Assembly (NCBI GenBank): GCA_958510825.1
Contig: OY294044.1
Location: 46,898,626-46,962,625 of the forward strand
Direction of reading: 5' to 3'
Length of the DNA stretch: 64,000 bases
From: Brachypterus glaber
Lineage: Eukaryota; Arthropoda; Insecta; Coleoptera; Kateretidae
Part shown: positions 22,079 to 31,467 of the stretch, in pieces
How the letters are laid out: each line of letters opens with the position of its first letter
Numbering within the stretch: the first letter of the stretch is position 1
The notes under the pieces: model-generated
What the model saw: the letters and a program-made list of their open reading frames with translations, nothing else
The model's database searches: none
What the model was told of the DNA's origin: nothing
Position numbers and translations under genes: made by a program

Positions 22079-24280
22079 TTACTGGTTGAGGACGTTTTTG
22101 ATCTTTTTGTGAGTGTTGTGTATTTCATGATCGTAATCTAGAAAGTTTGAAATGAGGGGGTTTGGGTGATCTAAATTGTCTTGTATAAAAGACGTGCTGT
22201 AGCGGATGATTTCCGTTTTTAGGAGGGGCATTTCGAGATCTCTGTGTATCTGGTTGTTCCTCATGAACCAGGGGGCATCGAGGCATATTCTGAGTGCCTT
22301 ATTTTGGAAGGCCTGAAGTTTTGCTGAGAACGCTTTGTTAAGGGTGATTTTATTCCAGGCTGGGGCTCCGTAAAGAAGTACCGGCTTTAGGGTTTGGTTG
22401 TAGAGAAGAAGTTTGTTTTTAATGGATAGGGGACTCTTTCTGCCTATTAAGGGGTAGAGTTTGGAGAGACGGCAATTTGCTATTTGGAGGGTGTTTTTGA
22501 CGTGCTGATCCCACGTCAAGTTTTTGGAGATTGTAATGCCGAGGTATTTGGCATGGTTTTCCCAGTTAATGGGTTGGCCATTTATCTGAATGGGTTGGGG
22601 TGGGCCTCTTCTAATCCTAGAGATTAGGATGCCTTTGGTTTTATTGGCGTTACTTTGATTTTCCATTTGGAGAACCATTTGATTAGGGCATCCATTTGGC
22701 GCTGGAGGGCGATATGGATGCGCTGGGGGTTTCTGGCTTTTGCTAGGATGCCGGTGTCATCGGCGAACAGGGCTAGTTCAGTGCCCTGTGTTTTTGGAAT
22801 ATCTGCCGTAAAGAGGTTGTACAGAAGGGGGGATAGTGGGGAACCTTGTGGAACGCCAGCTCTGATGCGGCGGGTGTTGGACTTACAGTCGCCTATTTTT
22901 ATCTGAAAATCTCTGCCTTTGAGGAAGGAGGCTATGAGTTTGGTGATGCCTGGGGGGAGGCCGAGAAAGTGGAGTTTGGCTACAAGACCTTTGTGCCAAA
23001 CCTTATCGAAGGCTTTTGCGATGTCCAGGAGGATCAGTCCCGCGGCTTCGCGCCTATTTAGTCCGTCCGTTACAGAGTCTACCAGGCGAGCTACCTGGTG
23101 GACTGTGGAGTGTCTGCTTCGGAAGCCGAATTGCTCATTTGGAAGGAGATTTAGTTCTTCAACTAGAGTTTGAAGTCTGGTTAGTATGACTTTCTCGGCT
23201 ATTTTGCCTAGGGAGGAAAGGAGGCTTATGGGGCGGTAGCTTTCAGCAAAAGTTGGATTTTGTCCGGGTTTTTTGATTACTATTACGTCTGCGTTTTTCC
23301 AGGGCTTTGGAAAGTGGCGCAGTCTGAGCATTGCGTTAACAATGTTAACGATTTCCATAATGGTTTTCCGGGGGAGTATTTTAAGGATTTTATTCGGTAT
23401 TTGATCGGGACCGGGGGCTTTCCTTTTTGGGAGATTTTTGATGATGCGTTTGATTTCCTCGGGGGATGTGGGGGTGATAATGTCGTTTTCGACTTGGTTA
23501 GTGACTCTATTATAGATGTGGTTTATGTCTCTTTCATGCATGAGTTGCTCGTAGTTCTCGTCGTCCGAGTCGGGCTCGGAGTCGGTCTCTGATTCGGAGT
23601 CGGAGTCGGGGGGGATTGGAGGGTTTGGTTGAAATTGTTTCCGCATTGCGTAAGCAAATGCTTCGGCTTTTTCGGGGGTGGAGTAGACGACTCCTCTTTC
23701 GCCGTGAATTGGGGGCATGCCTCGTTGGTGGTCGAGGGATAGGGTTTTGGCCATTCTCCAAAGTGATCTATCCTGGGGGTTGAGTGACTTTATTTTTCCC
23801 TCCCAGCGGGAATTTGCTAGTACGTTTAGTCGGTCTTTGACTTCCTGGGTAAGTCTGTTTGCTTCGCGTTTTATATGGGGGTCTTGGAGGGTGCGTGCGC
23901 GACGAAGAAGTCGGTTTTTCTCTCTGATTAAGTCTTTGAGATCTCGGGGAAGGTCCTGTGGGTTTTGGATATCTACTTTTTTGATTAATTTGGCGCTGTC
24001 CATGGTATTGGTGAGGGTGGTTACTGCAATATCTAGTTCTTGAACGGAATTTATTGGATTGATTTTGGTGTTGCTTTCTAGGAGTTCGGAAATATAGGAG
24101 AAGTTGTAAACGGTTTTTTTGGTGTGATTTGCGGTTGGTATGCCTCCTGCCGTGGTAATGATTGGAAGGTGGTCGGAGCTTAGTTCGTGTCTTAGTTCGA
24201 TGTTAATGTTTAGTGTCGTGTTTTTATACAAAACGATGTCAAGGATATCAGGAAGGCCGTGGCCATAGTGGGTTGGGGAG
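22079..24280 (-). pseudogene. Jockey ORF2 remnant: endonuclease end, reverse transcriptase, C-terminal region
   Basis: The first frame (535 codons, 24,231 down to 22,624) begins within the endonuclease: SDHLPI at residues 19-24 is its last conserved box. Residues 209-225 are an acidic Ser/Asp/Glu linker. The reverse transcriptase spans about 255-520: KAPGPDQIPN (271), YRPISLLS (332), FGFRSRHST (368), LLDIAKAFD with the first catalytic Asp (401), AGVPQGSPLSP (458), FADD with the catalytic pair (489). A one-base loss near 22,651 shifts to a second frame (199 codons, stop TAA at 22,079-22,081) that continues with WDQHVKNTL, LLYGAPAWN and LRICLDAPWF, typical of Jockey C-termini. Catalytic residues are intact, but the missing 5' part and the frameshift make it non-functional. 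Confidence 0.95.
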
Positions 24281-24291
24281 TTCCAAAAAGT
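24281..24291. repeat. Target-site duplication of the Jockey element (5' side)
   Basis: ttccaaaaagt, the partner of 21,753-21,763. It marks the exact point of 5' truncation. Confidence 0.95.
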
Positions 24292-24784
24292 AAATACTTA
24301 AGGAATAGTTAGTGCAATTATTCTCAAAATTTTATTACAAAAAGCTAGAAAAAACGATATATTTTTTTAATGCTTTTATTATTAAAATAAATGCTATAGT
24401 TTTGAATAAGAAATCATTTAAGTTCTGTTTAAAATTAAAATAATTAAAAAAGTTATAAACTAATTTAATATCAAATTTACTTAATAAAAATTTTAAATTC
24501 TTACTATCTGTATACTTTTAAATTAGCAGAAACATACTATTTTAAAAAAAGTCCAAAATTTTCACTTTCAATGTAAAATAACTGCATAACGCCACCGATT
24601 TTTAAATACCATACGTCATTTGGTAGCCTACACTAAGTACTTTATTGCCTATATGCACATTTTTGCGCGTTTTGCTTTCCCATTTGAAAATGTTTCGGAA
24701 AGACTTGTATTTGTGCAAAAAAAAATTGTGTTTTATTGCGTTTCATGTCGATATAAAACAGTATCAAGCAAAAATAAAAAAAAA
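24292..24784. other. Non-coding AT-rich stretch
   Basis: No gene recognised. G+C drops sharply at the border of the Jockey element. Confidence 0.45.
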
Positions 24785-25020
24785 ATCGGTGTGTCGGTCG
24801 GTCTTTAACTTAAGAACGCTTTAAACTAGAGACTTGAAATTTGGCATACTCGTATATTACTAAAAGTTCTCACTCGGGATTGTTTTTGGTAAACATTGGG
24901 GTGGGACAAGCGGGGCAAATGGGGAAAAAACAATATTTTTTCACAAGAAGTTTAAAATTTCTAGATTAATTAATATTTTAGGTCAGAATTTAAACATAGA
25001 TTTAAATGAAAATTTTTAGA
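24785..25020 (+). repeat. Dispersed repeat with CGGTCGGTC block, copy 2
   Basis: 'gtgtcggtcggtc', 'taagaacgcttt', 'gacttgaaatttggcatac' and 'gggattgtttttggtaaaca' follow in the same order as at 50,435-50,575, and partly as at 491-620. Confidence 0.65.
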
Positions 25021-25082
25021 AGAAGTATAACTTTTGCATCTGCCATTTGCAGTTTCGAATTTTTGAAAACAGATTCTGTTCA

Positions 25083-25402
25083 TAATAAAACAAGATTTGT
25101 GTATATCGGTATATAATAGATAAAATCTGCCAAGCGCTTTCGGCTATTACGCCATCATCAAAGAGGTTTCTCACTAGCAATATACATAACTGGGATTAAA
25201 ATTGTACTTTCTTAAGTAAAACATAAATTAAATTAAATTAAAATCGCAAAAATTAGAAATGTCATCTCAAATTCAACTGCAAAAATTAGTAATGTCATCT
25301 CAACAATAGCCGAAAGCGCTAGGCAGATTTTATCTATTATAAACCGATATACACAAATCTTGTTTTATTATAGTACACGGTATACATGCAAAAAAACCCA
25401 AT
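25083..25402 (-). mobile_element. Penelope-like inverted-repeat insertion with hammerhead-like core (family b)
   Basis: A 320-bp insertion flanked by a perfect 13-bp duplication cagattctgttca (25,070-25,082; 25,403-25,415), inserted in a tandem repeat unit. Two arms of about 65 bp (25,083-25,148; 25,303-25,370) are inverted; 'tttgtgtatatcggt' pairs with 'accgatatacacaaa'. A 32-nt single-copy tail follows (25,371-25,402). The plan matches the insertions at 20,657 and 31,183 although the sequences differ. The middle holds two copies of 'aaaattag(a/t)aatgtcatctca'. Confidence 0.7.
25128..25166 (-). ncRNA. Hammerhead-like motif, imperfect (family b)
   Basis: Minus strand: TTGATGA (C3 of the canonical CTGANGA replaced by T), an extra T, stem II GGC/GCC with loop GTAATA, GAAA at the complement of 25,138-25,141, then a palindromic AGCGCT stem III. 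Probably inactive given the changed core base. The right arm keeps only the GAAA and stem III part. Confidence 0.4.
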
Positions 25403-25731
25403 CAGATTCTGTTCAAGCATCCTTAAAACCCACTGAATACGAATTTTCGTCAGAATCCAATGACATTTTACAGATTTTGCCGACATATTGGATCCACCAT
25501 TTTGAATTTTAAGTTTTTTAAAACAGATTCTGTTTAAGAATCATCAAAAAACGCCAAATACCAGTTTTCATCAGAATCCAAGGAAATTTTACAGTTTTTG
25601 CGCCATATTGGATCCGCCATTTGGAATTTTAAATTTTTAAAAACATATTCGGTTTCAGCATCCTCGAAAACCTCTGAATACAACTTTTCATTAGAATCCA
25701 ATAAAATCTAACAGATTTGGCCGCCATATAT

Positions 25732-25865
25732 ATGACAACATATTGTATAAAATACACATATTGTAGTATTTAATATCACAAGTAAAGTATTAAATACCAA
25801 TGGTGGCGATATAAATAAAAAATATGTATTAACAAATAACATTCAGTATTAAAAATACAACATAA
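25732..25865 (+). repeat. Dispersed repeat, copy 2
   Basis: Direct copy of 13,008-13,141, about 90% alike by eye. Confidence 0.75.
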
Positions 25866-26467
25866 TTAGTGTATTAAGGTAGTAGGCTCTACAGGGCAAC
25901 AAAAAAAACTCTTGATGTAGTTGGGTAAAAACTAACACAAACATTACAGTTTTTTAAGCAGTTAAAACTGCTTAAAAGCATGTGCGCACGTCAAATAAGT
26001 ATAACCACTTAAATAAATAATAGTACTTTTATTTAATCTATTGATTTCTACGAATAAATTTCATTAAAGATTAGCCAAATAACCTAAAACTCGGATTCTT
26101 GTTTGAATATATTCAAATAAACTATACTATACTCATAGGTATACTTATTTGTTGTAATTACGCCATAATTTGTGTGTTCGAGAGAAAATTTGAGACGAAA
26201 AAATATTATGATTATTGGAAATTGAAAAACACACATACCAAATTTGGTAAGGATATTTGCAAAGGATATTTCTGCAGTATCAGTAAAATCAATACATCAA
26301 CACAAAAAAAAAATAATTAGAATTAGATCTATACATGTAAAGTAGGGTTTTTCAAAAAATACGATCTTTTGAAAGTTTGAAGCCCCCCTCATGCCGTGAA
26401 AAATACTATAACAAAATTCTGTTTCATATTTCAACTGAAAAAAATAAAATTAAGGTCCACCCCACTT
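25866..26467. other. Non-coding stretch
   Basis: A 73-codon frame at 26,099-26,320 shows no motif. Nothing else recognised. Confidence 0.35.
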
Positions 26468-26599
26468 AGTCAATTTTTTGTGGTAACGCTGGTTAACCTG
26501 TATGTATCTCTTTCTCTGTTAAATTGATGAGTTAAAAAAAGAAAGAAATACATATTCCCCTAACTTGGTTAGTAACCGCTGCTCCACAAAAAATTGACT
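26468..26599. mobile_element. Hairpin MITE, AGTCAATTTTTTGTGG ends
   Basis: A 132-bp inverted-repeat unit: AGTCAATTTTTTGTGG at left pairs with CCACAAAAAATTGACT at right, and pairing continues with 'gttaacc' / 'ggttagtaac' and 'tacat' words. Duplication not resolved. Confidence 0.7.
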
Positions 26600-26639
26600 T
26601 TTGTTTGGATATTGCAGAAAATTAAAAATTATATTTTTT

Positions 26640-26880
26640 TAGGAGGGGGTAGTGCTTAGAGTTAAGAGGGGGGAGGGATCTAATATTCTTTAATATTTTT
26701 AAAGATATAAAACGGTTTTTTTACCTAAAAAAAAAGGGGGGTCTTGGCTGCAGCGTTAAGTATTTATAGGGGGGTGATTCAGCGTTATATAGCGTTACAT
26801 GGGGAAGGGGAGGGTCAAAATTTGTAAAATTTTGCATTGCGTATTTAAAGCATGACCCCTAAGGCACGCTTTTTTTAAAA
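26640..26880 (+). repeat. Dispersed GCGTTA-rich repeat, copy 1
   Basis: 'gggggtcttggct', 'gcgttaagtatttatagggggg', 'gcgttata' and 'gtatttaaag(c/t)atgaccc' recur in the same order at 59,930-60,205; a short relative is at 44,500-44,590. Non-coding, G-rich on the plus strand; class unknown. Confidence 0.7.
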
Positions 26881-26887
26881 TCATATA

Positions 26888-27312
26888 CACGGAAAGAAAA
26901 TAGTGGGCTCTGCGCTATACATTATAAGATATTTGGTAACAGTGGCAAATTATAGTGATTTAAGCTATAGATTATAAGGGACACAATAACTAATAATGTT
27001 AAAAATAAATTGGAAACGATTATATATATTACAGACACGATTATATTTATTACAGGCACTATTATAAATTTACAGAAATTTTATTATATTATAAAAATTA
27101 TTAGCACGGACAATAATTAAATCTATTTAAGCTATAAATGCCATACTATTTGTTATATTTTATTATTCACTAAACAATTAAAGTATTTCATAAAAATTTT
27201 TACACTGACTGCCATAATTGTAAGAGAAAGCCTTGTATTTATATAATAAGCGATTATAATTTGCTTGGTATGTGTGTTATAGCGCTCCTAGCTATAATTT
27301 TTTTTTTCCGTG
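26888..27312. mobile_element. TA-flanked MITE, CACGGAAA ends
   Basis: A 425-bp element between TA dinucleotides (26,886-26,887; 27,313-27,314), ends CACGGAAAGAAAA / TTTTTTTTTCCGTG. Subterminal 'gcgctata' pairs with 'tatagcgc'. Non-coding; mariner-type by its TA target. Confidence 0.75.
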
Positions 27313-27954
27313 TATAGGTATCTGGCATACCATATACGTACAAAATGCAGACAATTAAATCTGTGCCAAATTACCAATTAAATTACCTTACACAAAGGCA
27401 TTTTATACTATAATAGACTGTTTTAAACGTTTAGGGTAACGCAATTCATTTTTACATAATTTTACCCACACATTGCAACGCTGTTTGTAAAATCTGTAAA
27501 ATAAGCAAATAAGAAATTAAAAAAATGCGTTTTCGGCACATATGTAGAGAAACTGTGGTTTTAGGTTGTACAGCGGTATTTTTATTTAAGCCAACGATGT
27601 TTAAAAATTGATCTCAATTAAATTAAAAAAATAAATAAATTAAAAAAGTATTTTCTTCTGCAATGTTAATTACTAGTTATTACTTGAAATTAAAAAAAAT
27701 ATATATGTAGATATTTTTGCAATATCCTCAGCAAAATAGATAACAAAACAAATTGAAACTGTCATGTCCAATTAGTTCTAACGGAAATATGGTTAATATG
27801 CAACATTTTCATAGCATACTTGCAATAATCAACCGTAAAATGACGTTGATCATTCGGTAAATTATTTATTACCGCTATAAACCCCAATTGTGGTAAATTA
27901 TATGGGCCAATCAAAGAACAGAGTAGAATAGGTTTAATTAATATTTAAAAAAAA
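27313..27954. other. Non-coding AT-rich stretch
   Basis: Nothing recognised. Confidence 0.4.
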
Positions 27955-28227
27955 ACTAGGACATTCATGTCCCAGGTACCTGGAACTAGAGCACTAGATA
28001 GGTTGGTTTGTTAGGGCAGGTTGGTAGCTTACAGACTACACGGAACGACTCAAAAGCCCACCTACCCTAACAAACTACTTATATAGTGCTCTACCTGGAA
28101 CTAAAGACCATTTTAGGACCAAAATTGAAAGTCTGGTACATGCCTTATTATACTGTTTACAGCTCTAGCATAGTTATTGCCAAATATTTTGTATACACAT
28201 ATATACTGTATTTTAGAATGCAATAAA

Positions 28228-28262
<35 letters not shown>
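27955..28262 (+). mobile_element. LINE 3' end with ATT tail, interrupted by a 105-bp hairpin
   Basis: Ends in 'gaatgcaataaatattattattatt', a polyadenylation-like AATAAA followed by (ATT)n at 28,225-28,262, as in several LINE tails here. No coding remnant can be read. The hairpin at 27,988-28,092 splits it. Confidence 0.55.
27988..28092. mobile_element. 105-bp hairpin insertion with 10-bp duplication
   Basis: Begins AGAGCAC and ends GTGCTCT. Arms of about 37 bp pair imperfectly ('ggtttgttagggcaggt' with 'acctaccctaacaaac'). A perfect 10-bp duplication, acctggaact, flanks it (27,978-27,987; 28,093-28,102). It is too small to code. A 10-bp duplication is unusual for a MITE. Confidence 0.8.
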
Positions 28263-28344
28263 GTTAAAGATATTAAATTTTGAAAAAAAAATACCTTAGA
28301 TAAACCCTTTCGACACTAGAGCCATTCGTCAAGAATTATGTTAT

Positions 28345-28612
28345 GACTCAAGTCCAAACGAAAATAAACACAGAAACATAGGCTTACGGAATAATTTTGC
28401 CGAATTATGAGGGAAATTTTTATAAAGGTCACTAAATCGAAACATTTGACGACTAATTTGTTACACACAACAATATTGAATATACATATTAAATATAAAT
28501 ATGTAAATATATCGGTGTTTTTCGAAGAAAATAAAAATGTAAATATTTAAAACCTCGCGTCAACGATAGAATCGACGCGGCACCTATGCGAGCACTGGAA
28601 ATTCGCCGATGA
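28345..28612. mobile_element. hAT-like MITE, copy C
   Basis: Third copy of the family at 2,018 and 3,246, closer to copy B ('cggtgtttttcgaagaaaa', 'cctcgcgtcaacgatagaatc'). The right end reads CGCCGATGACTG; the left end is degraded and no duplication is seen. Confidence 0.75.
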
Positions 28613-28675
28613 CTGATAATCAATATTTACGGAAATAAAAGGTTTTTTGTGTTTATCTCAAAACAGCAATTTTGG

Positions 28676-29420
28676 ACTATGGTCCGTTTCATCAAGCAGA
28701 ATAGTAAATTAAAAATCGCACAGTGAATATTTTTACAACAGGTTTGAATAGTATACAGAGCGGTCCAAAAGTCACCCCCCCCCCCCCTCTTAACTTTTGA
28801 ACCAGTTGAGATATCGACTTCAAATTTGGAACTTTTAAATAAGACAACTTAAACTATCTCTTAGCATATATTTAATACTTTCAGCTCTTAAAATGTGGGC
28901 AGGGGGGCATGGGGGCACATTTTTTTAAATGGAAAGGGGGGTCGTGTAATACATCATTTTAAAGCTTATAAAATTCTCCATTTAACTTCATATTTTTAAA
29001 TAAAAAAAAATGGGTTTAAAATGGGGTTGAAATTGGGTATTAATGTCAAAATTCCTCTAAAAAAAAACAGCAACAAAAGCTTTAAAATGATGTATCACAC
29101 GACCCCCCTTTCCATTTAAAAAAATGTCCCCCCCATGCCCCCCTGTCCACATTTTAAGAGCTGAATATATCAAATATATGCTAAAAGATAGTTTAAGTTG
29201 TCTTATTTAAGAGTTCTAAATTTGAAGTCGATATCTCAACTCGTTCAAAAGTTAAAAGGGGGGGTAACTATCGGACCGCACTGTATGTTTGTCTATAGAA
29301 TATAGTTATGTTTATAAAATAAACTAAGCAGTATATTCGCACATCCAATATTCGAATCTGTTTTGAAAATATTGACTGTGCGATTTTTAATTTACTATCT
29401 TGTTTGATGAAACAGAACAG
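28676..29420. mobile_element. Palindromic MITE (family of 13,834), split by a fold-back MITE
   Basis: 'tagtaaattaaaaatcgcac' near 28,702 pairs with 'gtgcgatttttaatttacta' near 29,377; outer 'ggtccgtttcatcaagca' pairs with 'tgtttgatgaaacag'. The left half stops at 28,755 and resumes at 29,284 around the inserted element. Confidence 0.8.
28756..29283. mobile_element. Fold-back mariner-type MITE, CAGAGCGGTCC ends
   Basis: A 528-bp element between TA dinucleotides, ends CAGAGCGGTCC / GGACCGCACTG. Arms of about 230 bp pair through 'aacttttgaac', 'gacttcaaattt' and 'gtgggcaggggggcatgg'. Nested in the MITE at 28,676-29,420. Relatives: 6,817-7,035 (left arm) and 56,639-57,180 (decayed). Confidence 0.85.
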
Positions 29421-30103
29421 TACTGTTCTTTAACTGTCCGATTCAATTAAGTTTAATAAAAGAATAAGAATAGGAAAATTTACAGTAAAATAAAACTCGT
29501 CCAAAGAACCAAAGGAATCATATTTTGGGAAGAACATTGTTAAATAAAGTAACGTATTTCACATAATTGTAAATCTTTACAACTTGTTATAACATTATAA
29601 CTGATAATATTACGGATATTTATTTTATGGGTCAAAAAAATTAATTATTTCAAATCATCAACAATAGGTACACTTAGCCACAACCTTTTGATAAAATAAT
29701 ACCCAAAATTATTGTTTAAGTGCGTAAACGTGTGAACAAATCATCAGTAAACTAAAACGGGATATATGAATCATTTACAAAAAATTGAAACTAGTTTGCT
29801 TTATGTGATTAATGTATCTTGTGGTTTGAAAGTAAAACTTTACCTCGAAAAAAAAATGATAATTTCCCATGATAGATCAGTTTTTGGTCTATAAAAGTTT
29901 TGTACACACAGAGAAACATTATTCTAACATTAAGTATTAAATTTTGTGATACTTACTTTTGTTAGATACTTGTTAAAAGTATAAAAATACTTGATATTTA
30001 TTTTTTTACATATTTAACTAATTAAAAAAGAAATCAATAATTATTTGTTGTTTCCAAGAACTTAGTATTACTACAATTTTTCATTATTTTTAGTTTTATA
30101 ATT
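29421..30103. other. Non-coding AT-rich stretch
   Basis: Nothing recognised. Confidence 0.4.
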
Positions 30104-30392
30104 ACACAGCCACACAAAAAAAGGTAAAGAACTCTTTCGGAGACCATTTTATTCCTATGTATTTTGAGGCGCTGAATCCAAATTTGAGGTCAAAATATCT
30201 CATCCTCATCCGATTAGTTTTGAGATAACTCAAAAAAACGTAAATTTAGAGTATGAAAATAACGTTTTTTGGGGTTATCTCTAAAAGTAATCGGACTTTT
30301 TAAATTCAGCTTTAGCGCCTCAAAATAGATAGGAACACAATGGTCTCCGAAAAAGTCTTGACCTTTTTTTTTCTGTGGTCCCACATGTATGT
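30104..30392. mobile_element. Inverted-repeat MITE, CCACACAAAAAAAGGT ends
   Basis: Left 'cagccacacaaaaaaaggt' and right 'ctgtggtcccac' ends are followed by long paired arms: 'cggagaccattttattcct' with its complement near 30,350, and 'attttgaggcgct' on both sides. About 290 bp, non-coding. The first bases match those of the MITE at 59,146-59,432, whose interior is different. Confidence 0.75.
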
Positions 30393-30502
30393 TCATCCAA
30401 CAAATAATAGGAAAAGGCTTTTAAAACCCTTCAGGAGTACCGCTTTAAACTTGAACAACAGGGATGGCAGATGGAAAAAAATATTTGAAATGTGGTCCTA
30501 TA

Positions 30503-30590
30503 TTATACTGTCGTGATAACCTGAAAGGTCCTATCTACATAGGTTTAACATACACAGATAGGACCTTTCAGCTTAGGAAGGCAGTATAAT
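30503..30590. repeat. Hairpin, CTGAAAGGTCCTATCT stem
   Basis: A perfect 16-bp stem (ctgaaaggtcctatct / agataggacctttcag) with a 20-nt loop, and outer 'attatactg' / 'cagtataat' also paired. Looks like a small hairpin element. Confidence 0.65.
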
Positions 30591-31170
30591 AATAGTATGT
30601 TTAGGATAAAATGGTCACAAAATTACAAATAAAATTTAAAAGCGTAGGATTGAAAAAAAATGAGCAAAAAGGGGGAGTTGGGATAAAGGATCAAATCTAC
30701 AACAAAAAAAGTTTAATGGGTATTATATTTTATAAAGCAACTATTAATTACATAAATTCTAATTAAGTTAAAATAATTATATTTTGAAACTTTCGATTCC
30801 CCAGGTTGAGATGACTCATTGAAAACATCGTAATTTTGTGTTTTCAGACTTGATGGGTGGTTATTCCTGAACTTTAATATAATAGTGGTTAAGTCCAAGT
30901 TAAAACAATGTAAAAATCAACCATTTTAATACATTTCTCAGTACACTTGGCTTATTCTTACACCAAGGTCGTTTGGAGATGATCACTTAATCTTATAGGT
31001 ACAGATTTTAAAATTATACAGCAATTATTTGGAAACCAGTCGGATAATTTCTGAATTAAATTGAGAGAATGATCAAAAATGCGTAGCCTTTAGGCCATGA
31101 ATACCATTTTAATAAGAATACTACACACGATGGTATACACAAGGAAAAACGCATTTATTGTTCTATAACC
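30591..31170. other. Non-coding stretch
   Basis: Nothing recognised; a 61-codon antisense frame at 30,713-30,898 has no motif. Confidence 0.35.
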
Positions 31171-31182
31171 TACCTCGAATTT

Positions 31183-31455
31183 AAATATTCAATAAATCTA
31201 TTTACTAATCATCGTACAGAGTGATGATGGTAGACTGACAGTTTCGGGCTACTAGCCCTCTCCAGTGCCAATTCCAAAAATGTTTTCTCAATCAGCGTAC
31301 AGGGTTGATTCTTGGCACTGAAGAGGGCTACTAGCCCGAAACTGTCAGTCCACCAATATCACTCCGTACGATGATTAGAAAATAGATTGATGGAATATTT
31401 AAATATTTTTATAATTTTGTTTAAAATTAAAAAAAAAAACTTTTCTTAAAAGCTG
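31183..31455 (+). mobile_element. Penelope-like inverted-repeat insertion with hammerhead core (family c)
   Basis: A 273-bp insertion flanked by a perfect 12-bp duplication tacctcgaattt (31,171-31,182; 31,456-31,467). Two inverted arms of about 90 bp (31,183-31,270; 31,311-31,400) surround a short unpaired centre; a 55-nt AT-rich single-copy tail follows (31,401-31,455). Both arms contain a hammerhead-like motif; the right arm's, on the plus strand, is canonical. A partial copy lies at 39,970-40,098. Confidence 0.75.
31311..31356 (+). ncRNA. Hammerhead ribozyme motif, canonical core (family c)
   Basis: Core CTGAAGA at 31,318-31,324 (fits CTGANGA); stem II GGGCT/AGCCC at 31,325-31,329 and 31,333-31,337 with loop ACT; GAAA at 31,338-31,341; stem III ACT/AGT with a three-base loop; cleavage-site C at 31,350, preceded by the required U. 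Stem I pairs TTGG with CCAA after two mismatches. All conserved positions of the family are present. The short stem III suggests weak activity as a monomer. The mirror motif in the left arm (minus strand) has CTGGAGA and is probably damaged. Confidence 0.7.
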
Positions 31456-31467
31456 TACCTCGAATTT

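Larger units (their letters stand above)
21764..24280 (-). mobile_element. Jockey-clade LINE, 5'-truncated
   Basis: A 2,517-bp insertion bounded by an exact 11-bp duplication. Read on the minus strand it starts inside the endonuclease domain, runs through the reverse transcriptase and C-terminal region, and ends with a 3' UTR and a short (TGA)n tail. It is clearly richer in G+C than its surroundings, which marks it as foreign. Lack of most of the 5' half and of ORF1 is usual for LINE insertions that stop early in reverse transcription. Clean borders and only one visible frameshift suggest a fairly recent insertion. A more decayed relative lies at about 62,440-63,005. Confidence 0.95.
25030..25740 (+). 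repeat. Tandem repeat, about 120-bp unit, split by an insertion
   Basis: Units carrying 'cagattctgtt', 'cagaatccaa' and 'catattggatccgccattt' begin at about 25,403, 25,524 and 25,644; a preceding unit is cut at 25,082 by the insertion at 25,083-25,402. The units are diverged, so this array is old. Confidence 0.75.

Noticed and set aside
22655..24043. Several plus-strand open frames of 71-110 codons opposite the Jockey element
   Set aside because: They are antisense shadows of the LINE coding strand, kept open by its higher G+C content.
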